This document shows, in pieces, positions 17,839 through 24,969 of a DNA stretch of 64,000 bases. The stretch is taken from assembly GCF_900187445.1 (NCBI RefSeq), contig NZ_FYEB01000008.1, positions 62,001-126,000 on the forward strand, in the 5' to 3' direction. The position numbers and the translations under genes were made by a program. This stretch comes from Pseudomonas sp. Irchel s3b2. GTDB taxonomy: Bacteria; Pseudomonadota; Gammaproteobacteria; Pseudomonadales; Pseudomonadaceae. Positions within the stretch are counted from its first letter, which is position 1. Each line of letters opens with the position of its first letter. The notes under the pieces are model-generated. The model saw only the letters and a program-made list of their open reading frames with translations. It was not told the DNA's origin and did not search any database.

Positions 17839-18582
17839 TCAACAAACGATGGACGCCACGCTCTGCACAAAGGGCATCAGCTCGGCGTGAGCCGGTGTTG
17901 CAACATTCATATCCAGCTGATGCTTAGCGTCCATATAGTGCTGGCTGAACACATCGAAATAAGCGTCCAGCGCCAAGGCAGTGTCTGTATCGCCGGCAAG
18001 ATCGAGGCACAGCGCCGCCACTTCGGCCGTGCACAGGTGCTCGCTGCGAGTGGATCTGCGTAGCCGGTACCGTGAAAGCTTCTCGGGAAGCAGACTCAGA
18101 ATCGGCAATGCATCAAAATAGGGGCTTTTCCGGAAAATCTTCCGGGCTTCGGTCCAGGTGGCGTCCAGCAGAATGAACAGCGGCCGCTTGGTGCTATCGA
18201 CCTCAACGCTGTGGGTGACTCGCCCGGGCTCGACATATTCGCCTGGAAACACCAGGTACGGTTGCCATTGCGGGTCGGCCAGCAGCGCCAGCAGTTGTTC
18301 ATCGACTTCCGTGCGCGACCAGATGAACGCATGGTTGTCGCGCACCACATCGGCAATCAGCCAACCGGTGTTGCTTGGTTTGAACACTTCTTTATTGGTC
18401 ATGATCAGGCACACGCCGCTACGGGTGTCGACCTGCGGGCGCCAGGCGCATAGGCAGTGGCTCTCGATCACACGGCAGGCACGGCAACGGGTTGCTCGCC
18501 AGCCACGGGCCTGAATCGGCTTGATGCCCTCTTCCTCACGCTGATCACGCAAGCGGGCTACGGCGTTGGGGGCGTGGTTCAT
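17839..18582 (-). CDS. tapT: DTW-domain tRNA-uridine aminocarboxypropyltransferase
   Basis: 247 aa. TapT (E. coli YfiP) transfers the aminocarboxypropyl group of SAM to U47 of tRNAs (acp3U). The N-terminal cysteines RCRACRVIESHCLCAW (CxxC...CxC) and the DTW motif, here LDATWTEARKIFRKSPYF, are present, followed by RLRRSTRSEHLCTAEVAA as in the family. I placed the start at MNHAPNAVARL (18582); the frame is open to 18693, but the extra 37 residues look non-conserved. In the same neighbourhood as erdR/dgkA in P. aeruginosa. Confidence 0.82.
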   Translation of the reverse strand: MNHAPNAVARLRDQREEEGIKPIQARGWRATRCRACRVIESHCLCAWRPQVDTRSGVCLIMTNKEVFKPSNTGWLIADVVRDNHAFIWSRTEVDEQLLALLADPQWQPYLVFPGEYVEPGRVTHSVEVDSTKRPLFILLDATWTEARKIFRKSPYFDALPILSLLPEKLSRYRLRRSTRSEHLCTAEVAALCLDLAGDTDTALALDAYFDVFSQHYMDAKHQLDMNVATPAHAELMPFVQSVASIVC

Positions 18583-18771
18583 CGTGGGCAGCACCCGCAG
18601 ACAGGAAAACTCGACACAAACGGCACTCGGCAAGGCAATAAAGGCCAGCAGTTTACCAGAGCGGCCGGCGCAAGCCTGTACCGTCCTGGCCACCTCCCCT
18701 ATAATTCGCCGCCACTGAACGCACAGTCACGTGACGGGTCGAACCACCAGTCACTGAACCAGGAGAGTTTC

Positions 18772-19197
18772 ATGCTGCGCCTTATCGTTCCCACCGCTGC
18801 CATTCTGCTGGCGTCGTCCTTCAACGCTCAGGCTGCGTCCTTGAGTGAGCAGAATCTGAACAGAGAGTTGCGAAACGTCGCCGTACAAAGCAGTGTCGGC
18901 ACTCCTCGGGCGATCAACGAAGACCTTCTGGATCAAGGTTATACCGTCGAAGGCAACCAGCTGATCAATCATCTGAGTGTTCAAAGCAGCCACGCCGACA
19001 AGATGCGCGCCGATCCGAAAGCCGTGTACTTCCAGCTTGGCGCCTCCGTCTGCAGAAACGAGGGGTTCCGCAAGCTGATGGCCAAGGGAGCGATCATGCG
19101 TTATGACTTCACTGAAGTGAAAACCAACCGCCCGGTCGGCTCCGCAAGCTTCCAGGAATCGGATTGCCCGAAAGCCGCGCCTGCAAAGAAAAAGTAA
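18772..19197 (+). CDS. Small secreted protein, PA3611-like
   Basis: 141 aa. A clear signal peptide (LRLIVPTAAILLASSFNAQA, cleavage after residue ~21) precedes a small domain with INEDLLDQGYTVEGNQLINHLSVQSSHADKMRADP, a stretch I recognise as similar to P. aeruginosa PA3611, described as a quorum-sensing-regulated virulence factor. The two cysteines (SVCRNEGF, ESDCPK) probably form a disulfide. The tail is Lys/Pro-rich (PKAAPAKKK). The ATG at 18772 follows AGGAGAG. Its stop directly abuts the stop of the convergent next gene. Molecular role unknown. Confidence 0.78.
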   Translation: MLRLIVPTAAILLASSFNAQAASLSEQNLNRELRNVAVQSSVGTPRAINEDLLDQGYTVEGNQLINHLSVQSSHADKMRADPKAVYFQLGASVCRNEGFRKLMAKGAIMRYDFTEVKTNRPVGSASFQESDCPKAAPAKKK

Positions 19198-19392
19198 TCA
19201 GCGGGAATTGGCGCGTCGTTGTTCATCCTCGGCGCGCAGTTCTGCCAACAGCGCCTGCAAGTAACGCGAACGTCGCTCCCCACCCTCCAGACGTCGGCAG
19301 CACTCCTCTTCGAGACTCAAATGATTGGCCTCGGCTGATAACTTCAGCAATCGATACAGTTGTGCATCGATCTCCAGAATGACTCTGGGCAT
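19198..19392 (-). CDS. Small ribbon-helix-helix-like protein
   Basis: 64 aa. MPRVILEIDAQLYRLLKLSA followed by EANHLSLEEECCRRLEG looks like an Arc/CopG-type beta-strand plus two helices, a small DNA-binding fold often found in antitoxins and autoregulators. The C-terminal half is charged and helical (LLAELRAEDEQRRANSR). No toxin-like ORF adjoins it. Stop codon abuts that of the PA3611-like gene. A 21-bp perfect palindrome lies ~70 bp upstream and could be its operator. Fold call is tentative. Confidence 0.6.
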   Translation of the reverse strand: MPRVILEIDAQLYRLLKLSAEANHLSLEEECCRRLEGGERRSRYLQALLAELRAEDEQRRANSR

Positions 19393-19879
19393 GGTTTACC
19401 GCCTCCCTGCACGCATCGACCACCGTTGATCACGCGATAAATCCCTGAATTTCTTGAACGTTGCGTCTGCCATTGACGCAAAGTTGTCGTGTCACGCCTG
19501 TAACTTAGTAAATCAGAGCGCAGGGCAGATGGCTTGCCTTCAGACGAGCGGTGAAAGCACCTTGCAAATGGTCAATAAGCGGTTGCCAGGAAAGACTTTG
19601 CGGCGCAATGATCAGGCAGCGCAAATCGTTGCGAGGGTCTAAATTCATAGTGTTCACGTTGTCTTTTTCAGGGCAGAAAAGGGGCTGCCCATTGCGTGCC
19701 TTATTGTGCGAACGTTTCTTTCATTCAAGGGATAAGCAGAGCCCGTATGGATGGCTCGATTGCAAACGAGTCAGGTGGAGCGCCCAGGCATGGGCTTGGG
19801 CAGACAGCGACACAAGGGGTGTCGCGGCATCGACGATTATTTTGTCGGGCCGAGGGTTCTGTGCAGAAGGAGAAGTTGA
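19393..19879. other. 487-bp intergenic region upstream of the LOG-family gene
   Basis: No ORF I believe in (a 62-codon frame at 19454 has no ribosome site or family features). It contains the palindrome TTGCGTC-N7-GACGCAA (19461-19481) and, near the 3' end, a hairpin CGACAC-aaggg-GTGTCG (19808-19824) ~55 nt before the next start codon. The last 130 bp probably form a 5' leader. No known sRNA was recognised. Confidence 0.4.
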
Positions 19880-20998
19880 ATGCCTTACCAACCGAATGAC
19901 CTCCTGAGCCGTCATTTTCAAGAAAGCGGCCACGACCTCACCAGCAAGGTCGAAGAACAACTCAACCTGGTTTCACCCAACAGTCCCAACATCCCGATTT
20001 ACCGCGACATGATCCTGACTGTGCTGCGCATGGCCCAGGAAGATCACAACCGCTGGAATGCCAAGATTACCCTGCAAGCCCTGCGCGAACTCGAGCATGC
20101 CTTCCGTGTGCTCGAGCAGTTCAAGGGGCGACGCAAAGTCACCGTTTTCGGCTCGGCCCGCACGCCGATAGAACACCCACTGTATGGTTTGGCCCGAGAA
20201 CTTGGCGCCGCTCTGGCGCGCTCGGACATGATGGTCATCACCGGTGCCGGCGGCGGCATCATGGCGGCGGCCCACGAAGGTGCCGGCCTGGAACACAGCC
20301 TGGGATTCAATATCACCCTGCCCTTCGAGCAGCATGCCAATCCCACGGTCAATGGCACCGGGAATCTACTGCCCTTCCACTTTTTCTTTACCCGCAAGCT
20401 GTTCTTCGTCAAGGAAGCCGATGCGCTGGTCCTGTGCCCGGGAGGTTTCGGCACGCTGGATGAAGCGCTGGAAGTGCTGACCCTGATTCAGACTGGCAAA
20501 AGCCCATTGGTGCCCGTGGTGCTACTGGATGCGCCAGGCGGCAAGTTCTGGCAAGGCGCGCTGGACTTCATTCATCATCAACTGGAGGAAAATCGCTACA
20601 TCCTGCCAACCGACATGAAGCTGTTGAGCCTGGTCTACAGCGCCGAAGAGGCAGTGGAACAGATCAATCAGTTCTACAGCAACTTCCACTCCAGCCGCTG
20701 GCTCAAGCATCAGTTCGTGATTCGCATGAACCACAAACTCAGCGACCGGGCGCTTGAACACATGCAGGAGGCATTCGCCGACCTGTGCCTGAGCGATCAT
20801 TTCCATCAGCACGCCTACAGCGGTGAGGAACACGACGAACCACAGTTCAGCCATCTGGCGCGACTTTCCTTCACCTTCAACGCCCGTGATCATGGTCGCC
20901 TGCGGGAGTTGGTGGATTACATCAACCTGCCGGAAAACTGGGCCCAGTCCAAACCCCAGGCGCAACAACGCACACGGGAACCGTCCAAGGTAACGTGA
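19880..20998 (+). CDS. LOG-family (lysine decarboxylase-like) nucleotide-binding protein
   Basis: 372 aa, longer than simple LOG proteins (~190 aa). A central Rossmann-type domain (residues ~85-265) has KVTVFGSARTP, GAGGGIMAAAHEGA, and the signature PGGFGTLDEALEVLTLIQTGK (PGGxGTxxE). LOG proteins release cytokinin-like bases from nucleoside monophosphates or handle related nucleotides; the substrate of this long form is unknown. The N-terminal ~85 and C-terminal ~100 residues are extra. The ATG follows AGAAGGAG. Convergent with recX. Confidence 0.85.
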   Translation: MPYQPNDLLSRHFQESGHDLTSKVEEQLNLVSPNSPNIPIYRDMILTVLRMAQEDHNRWNAKITLQALRELEHAFRVLEQFKGRRKVTVFGSARTPIEHPLYGLARELGAALARSDMMVITGAGGGIMAAAHEGAGLEHSLGFNITLPFEQHANPTVNGTGNLLPFHFFFTRKLFFVKEADALVLCPGGFGTLDEALEVLTLIQTGKSPLVPVVLLDAPGGKFWQGALDFIHHQLEENRYILPTDMKLLSLVYSAEEAVEQINQFYSNFHSSRWLKHQFVIRMNHKLSDRALEHMQEAFADLCLSDHFHQHAYSGEEHDEPQFSHLARLSFTFNARDHGRLRELVDYINLPENWAQSKPQAQQRTREPSKVT

Positions 20999-21001
20999 GG
21001 C

Positions 21002-21038
21002 AAAAAAAACGGCCCGCTATCGAAATAGCGAGCCGTTT
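21002..21038. terminator. Terminator between LOG gene and recX
   Basis: Eight A's, then CGGCCCGCTAT-cgaa-ATAGCGAGCCG and TTT. The A-tract favours use by recX (read on the minus strand); located between convergent stops. Confidence 0.8.
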
Positions 21039-21041
21039 CAG

Positions 21042-21512
21042 TCAATCGTCCATCCCTCGGCCGCTGAACAAGCGGCTGATCATTTCCATGGAATATCCCC
21101 GATAACTCAGGAATCTGCCCTGTTTTGCACGTTCCCGGGCGTCTATCGGTAAGTGCCCAGCAAATTTGCGCCGCCAGGTATCTTCCAGCTGCCCCTGCCA
21201 GTTGATACCGCTCTCGCGCAAGGCGAGTTCGATGTCGGCACGTTGCAGGCCGCGCTGGCTCAACTCTTCGCGAATTCGCAAAGGGCCATAACCGGAACGG
21301 GCACGGTAGGAAACGAAGCTTTCGAGGTAACGGGATTCGGACAACAGCCCCTCTTCCGTCAAGCGGTCGAGTGCTGTGTCGATCATTTCAGGGAGGGCGC
21401 CGCGCTGACGCAGTTTACGCGTCAGCTCGACTCGACCGTGCTCGCGTCGCGCGAGCAGGTCCATTGCGGTTCGCCGCACCGCGACGAGTGTATCGAGTAC
21501 GGCGGTCGTCAT
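21042..21512 (-). CDS. recX: RecA regulator RecX
   Basis: 156 aa all-helical protein that binds RecA filaments and limits their extension and coprotease activity. Typical RecX features: LARREHGRVELTRKLRQRG, DRLTEEGLLSESRYLESFV, and GYGPLRIREELSQRGL. Lies 8 bp downstream of recA, same strand, so the two are probably cotranscribed with partial readthrough. Confidence 0.93.
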   Translation of the reverse strand: MTTAVLDTLVAVRRTAMDLLARREHGRVELTRKLRQRGALPEMIDTALDRLTEEGLLSESRYLESFVSYRARSGYGPLRIREELSQRGLQRADIELALRESGINWQGQLEDTWRRKFAGHLPIDARERAKQGRFLSYRGYSMEMISRLFSGRGMDD

Positions 21513-21520
21513 CGGAGCAA

Positions 21521-22573
21521 TCAGATATCAGCGTCAGCCAGGTCATCAGCCGTCTCTTTGACTGGCGATGCTTTGACATCCGGCGCTGGAGACAGCAACT
21601 TGTCGCGCAACTGCTTTTCCAGGGTCGCGGCGATTTCCGGGTTGTCTGCCAGGAACTTGGCCGAGTTGGCTTTGCCCTGACCGATCTTGGTGCCGTTGTA
21701 GGCGTACCAGGCGCCGGACTTCTCGACGAAACCGTGCAGAACACCCAGGTCGATCATCTCACCGTTGAGGTAGATGCCCTTACCGTAAAGAATCTGGAAC
21801 TCGGCCTGACGGAACGGCGAAGCGACCTTGTTCTTCACGACTTTGACGCGGGTTTCGCTACCGACGACTTCATCACCTTCTTTCACCGCACCAGTACGGC
21901 GGATGTCCAGACGAACCGATGCGTAGAACTTCAGCGCGTTACCACCAGTAGTGGTTTCCGGGCTGCCGAACATCACGCCGATTTTCATACGGATCTGGTT
22001 GATGAAGATCACCAGGCAGTTGGCGTTCTTGATGTTACCGGTGATTTTACGCAGCGCCTGGGACATCAGTCGGGCTTGTAGGCCCACGTGCATGTCACCC
22101 ATTTCGCCTTCGATTTCAGCCTTTGGCACCAGAGCGGCCACGGAGTCGACGATGATCACGTCTACCGCGTTGGAACGCACCAGCATGTCGGTGATTTCCA
22201 GGGCCTGCTCGCCGGTGTCCGGCTGGGAAACCAGCAGGTCATCGACGTTGACGCCCAGTTTGCCGGCGTACTCAGGGTCGAGGGCATGTTCGGCGTCGAC
22301 GAATGCGCAGGTCGCGCCGGCTTTTTGAGCTTGGGCGATCACCGACAGTGTCAGGGTGGTTTTACCGGAGGATTCAGGACCGTAGATCTCAACGATACGG
22401 CCTTTTGGCAGACCGCCAATGCCGAGCGCGATGTCCAGACCCAGAGAGCCAGTGGAAATGGCCGGGATCGCCTGACGGTCCTGATCGCCCATACGCATTA
22501 CGGCACCCTTGCCGAATTGACGTTCGATCTGACCCAGGGCCGCAGCCAAGGCTTTCTTCTTGTTGTCGTCCAT
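21521..22573 (-). CDS. recA: Recombinase RecA
   Basis: 350 aa. ATP-dependent strand exchange protein and SOS coprotease. Walker A GPESSGKTT, Walker B VIIVDSVAAL, and loop-2 region around MFGSPETTTGGNALKFYASVRLD are all intact. The start MDDNKKKALAAALGQIERQF is the family start; a further in-frame ATG four codons upstream lies beyond the ribosome site region. LexA box 40-56 bp upstream. Forms the SOS group with recX downstream and cinA upstream on the same strand. Confidence 0.98.
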   Translation of the reverse strand: MDDNKKKALAAALGQIERQFGKGAVMRMGDQDRQAIPAISTGSLGLDIALGIGGLPKGRIVEIYGPESSGKTTLTLSVIAQAQKAGATCAFVDAEHALDPEYAGKLGVNVDDLLVSQPDTGEQALEITDMLVRSNAVDVIIVDSVAALVPKAEIEGEMGDMHVGLQARLMSQALRKITGNIKNANCLVIFINQIRMKIGVMFGSPETTTGGNALKFYASVRLDIRRTGAVKEGDEVVGSETRVKVVKNKVASPFRQAEFQILYGKGIYLNGEMIDLGVLHGFVEKSGAWYAYNGTKIGQGKANSAKFLADNPEIAATLEKQLRDKLLSPAPDVKASPVKETADDLADADI

Positions 22574-22613
22574 TAAAGTCCTCACGTAATCAATAAGGCC
22601 TGACGGCCAACAC

Positions 22614-22629
22614 CTGTATAAGTAGCCAG
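22614..22629 (-). promoter_or_regulatory. LexA (SOS) box of recA
   Basis: CTGTATAAGTAGCCAG, CTG-N10-CAG, located in the cinA-recA intergenic region ~40 bp upstream of the recA ATG. Confidence 0.8.
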
Positions 22630-22656
22630 TATTATTCCACAGCGTTTCAGGATCGC

Positions 22657-23157
22657 CTACCCCTGATTTGAGATTTCTCCAGCGGCATGCCGCAGCAACC
22701 CCTCTAGCGCGGCCTTCACCGTTTGTCGGCGGACCTCGTCACGGTTACCGGCAAAGTATTGCACCTCGCTGAACACCTGCTCGCCGACACCCCAGGCCAG
22801 CCACACAGTGCCCACCGGCTTGGCCGGCGAACCGCCGTCCGGCCCGGCTACACCGCTCACCGCCACGGCAAAACGCGCCCGGCTTTTTTCCTGCGCGCCG
22901 CGGACCATGGCCTCGACTACCTCGCGACTGACCGCCCCGACGGTTGGAAACAACTCGGCCGGGACATCCAGTTGCCGGGTTTTCTGGCGGTTGGAGTAAG
23001 TGACATAACCGGCCTCAAACCACGCCGAACTCCCCGGAATGCGGGTGATCGCCTCGGCTATCCCACCACCAGTGCAGGATTCGGCGGTGGTGACGTGAGC
23101 ATTGAGAACCTGCAAGCGTCTGCCAAGTTCAGCGGCCAGCTGAGTGATATCTTTCAC
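22657..23157 (-). CDS. cinA: CinA-family nicotinamide-nucleotide amidase
   Basis: 166 aa, corresponding to the C-terminal CinA domain alone (PncC), which deamidates NMN to nicotinate mononucleotide in NAD recycling. Motifs: TTAESCTGGGIAEAIT, VTYSNRQKTRQL, FAVAVSGVAGPDGG, KPVGTVWLAW. Upstream of recA on the same strand, the normal Pseudomonas order. In many fluorescent pseudomonads the cinA-mutS interval holds tailocin clusters; here only a remnant remains. Confidence 0.93.
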   Translation of the reverse strand: MKDITQLAAELGRRLQVLNAHVTTAESCTGGGIAEAITRIPGSSAWFEAGYVTYSNRQKTRQLDVPAELFPTVGAVSREVVEAMVRGAQEKSRARFAVAVSGVAGPDGGSPAKPVGTVWLAWGVGEQVFSEVQYFAGNRDEVRRQTVKAALEGLLRHAAGEISNQG

Positions 23158-23237
23158 GGCTCTCTCCTGATCGAGCGGAATGAGGCCTACCGTACACGAG
23201 CGGATCGCGCTTGCAAGGTTCAGGATCGATCAAAATG

Positions 23238-23369
23238 TTAGCGAGTGAGGGCTCTGACATAGGCCTGATGGGCCTGCAGAGCAATCAGTCCGCTATCGCC
23301 TGCGGCGGTGATGAGGATAATTCGCTGAGCATCGGTTTTTTTTCGATGATGGCAGGCATTAATGGCCAC
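23238..23369 (-). CDS. Possible 43-aa ORF downstream of holin (tailocin/lysis remnant)
   Basis: A GTG-initiated frame of 43 codons, VAINACHHRKKTDAQRIILI then TAAGDSGLIALQAHQAYVRA and LTR, ending in TAA, begins 19 bp after the holin stop on the same strand. The frame is open back into the end of the holin gene. The composition looks protein-like and the ALQAHQAYVRAL end resembles phage lysis-accessory proteins only loosely. Ribosome site poor (AGG directly before the GTG). It contains an A8 run (CGA AAA AAA ACC) that could be a slippage site. Could be a truncated gene; low certainty. Confidence 0.35.
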   Translation of the reverse strand: MAINACHHRKKTDAQRIILITAAGDSGLIALQAHQAYVRALTR

Positions 23370-23388
23370 CCTAATAGCAACGCGAAGA

Positions 23389-23754
23389 TCAGCGACGCCG
23401 CTTCACCGTTGATCGGGACGAGGAGTCGCGCGGTGGCACTTCGCAAACGCCAATTCGCTTGGCGGCCCAGCGCTCATACAGCCCGATGGCCACGTCCGCC
23501 CCGGCCATCGCCGTCAGGCAGCCGAAGGCACCTGCGGCCCAGATCGACACGCCGGCGGCGTATAGCAGCATGATTGCCGAGATCCCGCAGATCATGCAGG
23601 CTCCTGAACGCAGCGCCAGGCGCCGCAACAGCGACCAGCCCCGAGCGCCCTCCTTGTCGGCGCGCCACATTTCGCCGGATACCCCGCCCACCAGGGCGAG
23701 ACCGATGCCCAGCCAGATTGGCATGTCCAGCAACGCTTGCTGCTCGTTTGCCAT
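23389..23754 (-). CDS. Phage/tailocin holin
   Basis: 121 aa. Residues ~12-30 (WLGIGLALVGGVSGEMW) and two further hydrophobic segments at ~52-90 (SGACMICGISAIMLLYAAGV, IWAAGAFGCLTAMAGADVAI) fit a small inner-membrane holin of the family used by Pseudomonas tailocins; the C-terminus is basic (SSSRSTVKRRR). The ATG at 23754 follows an 11-G run (on this strand) instead of a normal GGAGG. The frame stays open upstream to 23802 through that run. No endolysin or tail genes accompany it. Probably a leftover of a tailocin or prophage at the cinA-mutS site. Confidence 0.8.
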   Translation of the reverse strand: MANEQQALLDMPIWLGIGLALVGGVSGEMWRADKEGARGWSLLRRLALRSGACMICGISAIMLLYAAGVSIWAAGAFGCLTAMAGADVAIGLYERWAAKRIGVCEVPPRDSSSRSTVKRRR

Positions 23755-23760
23755 GTCGCG

Positions 23761-23771
23761 CCCCCCCCCCC
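23761..23771. repeat. Homopolymeric C11 (G11) tract
   Basis: Eleven consecutive C on the plus strand, six bases upstream of the holin ATG on the coding strand, where a ribosome site would be expected. Confidence 0.9.
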
Positions 23772-23881
23772 GGAGGTGAGTGAAAAAGAGTGTTGGGTTC
23801 AAACGGTCAGGCCTTTCAGTAAAGTGGTCCTACGCCTTTCCTGACCGGCAGCCCTTTGTTGAACGCCTTGGGATAAAGAGT

Positions 23882-23950
23882 ATGCATGGATGCATATACA
23901 GTCAATGCATTAATGCATTTATTTTTAAACAATTAAATGCACAAACGCAT
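23882..23950. promoter_or_regulatory. Operator-like cluster upstream of holin
   Basis: AT-rich stretch with four perfect ATGCAT palindromes (23882-23887, 23890-23895, 23905-23910, 23913-23918) and one ATGC-N6-GCAT (23937-23950). The last form also occurs in the repressor promoter. Likely control region of the holin unit; binding protein not shown. Confidence 0.5.
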
Positions 23951-24028
23951 TGGATACCCGGTAGACAAGGGGTTTCGCCAAGGCGAAAAAAACCCGCCGG
24001 GCAGCGGGTTTATCTGACCGCGGTGCGG

Positions 24029-24769
24029 TTAACGGGCGTACATTCCCCACCAGAAGACATGACCGAGGATGACAATCTGTTCTTCCTGGATTTCCTGAAA
24101 GGTGTAGTCCTCGTCCGGATGCTCGTCGCGATTGAAGCTGCGCAGGCGGATACCGGATGGCAAGCGATAAAGCTGTTTTACCCGCAATTGACCGTTATGG
24201 TTGATGGCGTACAGGTCGCCGTCGATGATGTCGCCAATCCCGCATTTGCCGGCATTCACCCCAACGGTGGCGCCATCGCGCAGCACCGGCAACATGCTGT
24301 TGCCGCGCACGGTTACGCATTTTGCCTGGTCGAACTGCACACCGTTGTGGCGCAAACTACGCTTGCCAAAGCGCAGGCTAGAGCGCTCGCTCTCTTCGAT
24401 GACGAATCTTCCTGATCCAGCAGCCAATTCAACCTCGCGAAGAAACGGGACCGACACCTCGTCGTCATCGACTGGCGTATCGTCGTCCCACAGGCTTATG
24501 TCCTTGAGTTCCGAATGCAGTTCATCGCGCCCGACGCCGGCGGCCGGCGCGACTGCGCGCCCCCGCAATTGATCGGTACTCACGCCGAAGTACTCGGCAA
24601 TCTTCGAGATGTGCTTATCCGAAGGATCGACGATTTTCCCGCTGAGGATGCGCGAGAGAGTGGATTGAGGCACGCCAGTGCGACGGTGAAGCTCCGTGGG
24701 GGAGATCCCGTGCTGGTCGAGCAGCGCTCTTAATACGGTAGAAACATTGCGTTTTTGCATAACGCGCAT
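24029..24769 (-). CDS. PrtR-like XRE/S24 LexA-type repressor
   Basis: 246 aa. N-terminal HTH: MQKRNVSTVLRALLDQHGIS, PTELHRRTGVPQSTLSRILSG (residues ~10-45). The C-terminal S24 peptidase domain has a likely Ala-Gly cleavage site in VELAAGSG, catalytic Ser in VRGNSMLPVL and Lys in GQLRVKQLY. Such repressors self-cleave with activated RecA; PrtR controls pyocin/tailocin genes in P. aeruginosa. The start MRVMQKR at 24769 is preferred; MQKR at 24760 is possible. Divergent from mutS. No PrtN-like activator gene is present nearby. Confidence 0.88.
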   Translation of the reverse strand: MRVMQKRNVSTVLRALLDQHGISPTELHRRTGVPQSTLSRILSGKIVDPSDKHISKIAEYFGVSTDQLRGRAVAPAAGVGRDELHSELKDISLWDDDTPVDDDEVSVPFLREVELAAGSGRFVIEESERSSLRFGKRSLRHNGVQFDQAKCVTVRGNSMLPVLRDGATVGVNAGKCGIGDIIDGDLYAINHNGQLRVKQLYRLPSGIRLRSFNRDEHPDEDYTFQEIQEEQIVILGHVFWWGMYAR

Positions 24770-24796
24770 AGTGCTTGATCTTTTTTCGTAAAACAA

Positions 24797-24841
24797 ATGC
24801 TAAATTGCATATATAACGCATAAATCGTGCATATATCACGA
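24797..24841. promoter_or_regulatory. Repressor operator region
   Basis: ATGC-taaatt-GCAT (24797-24810), the same ATGC-N6-GCAT form as upstream of the holin, and TCGTG-N7-CACGA (24825-24841). Both lie just upstream of the repressor start, fitting autoregulation. Confidence 0.5.
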
Positions 24842-24969
24842 AAACCTTCTGCAAGGCTTTCATGCCTGCGTAGGCCGGACCGCCCATGGTAACCTTGCGC
24901 CCATCGCGGAAAAGCCGGGCCGATGCCCCTCCTTTGCCCTACACCTTTCAACGAATTTGCCTATATCCA

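Noticed and set aside
19454..19642. 62-codon ORF in the gap before the LOG gene
   Set aside because: No ribosome site, spans the palindrome, no family features.
19650..19870. Known sRNA (CrcZ- or ErsA-like) upstream of the LOG gene
   Set aside because: No matching core motifs or U-rich terminator; only a simple hairpin is visible.
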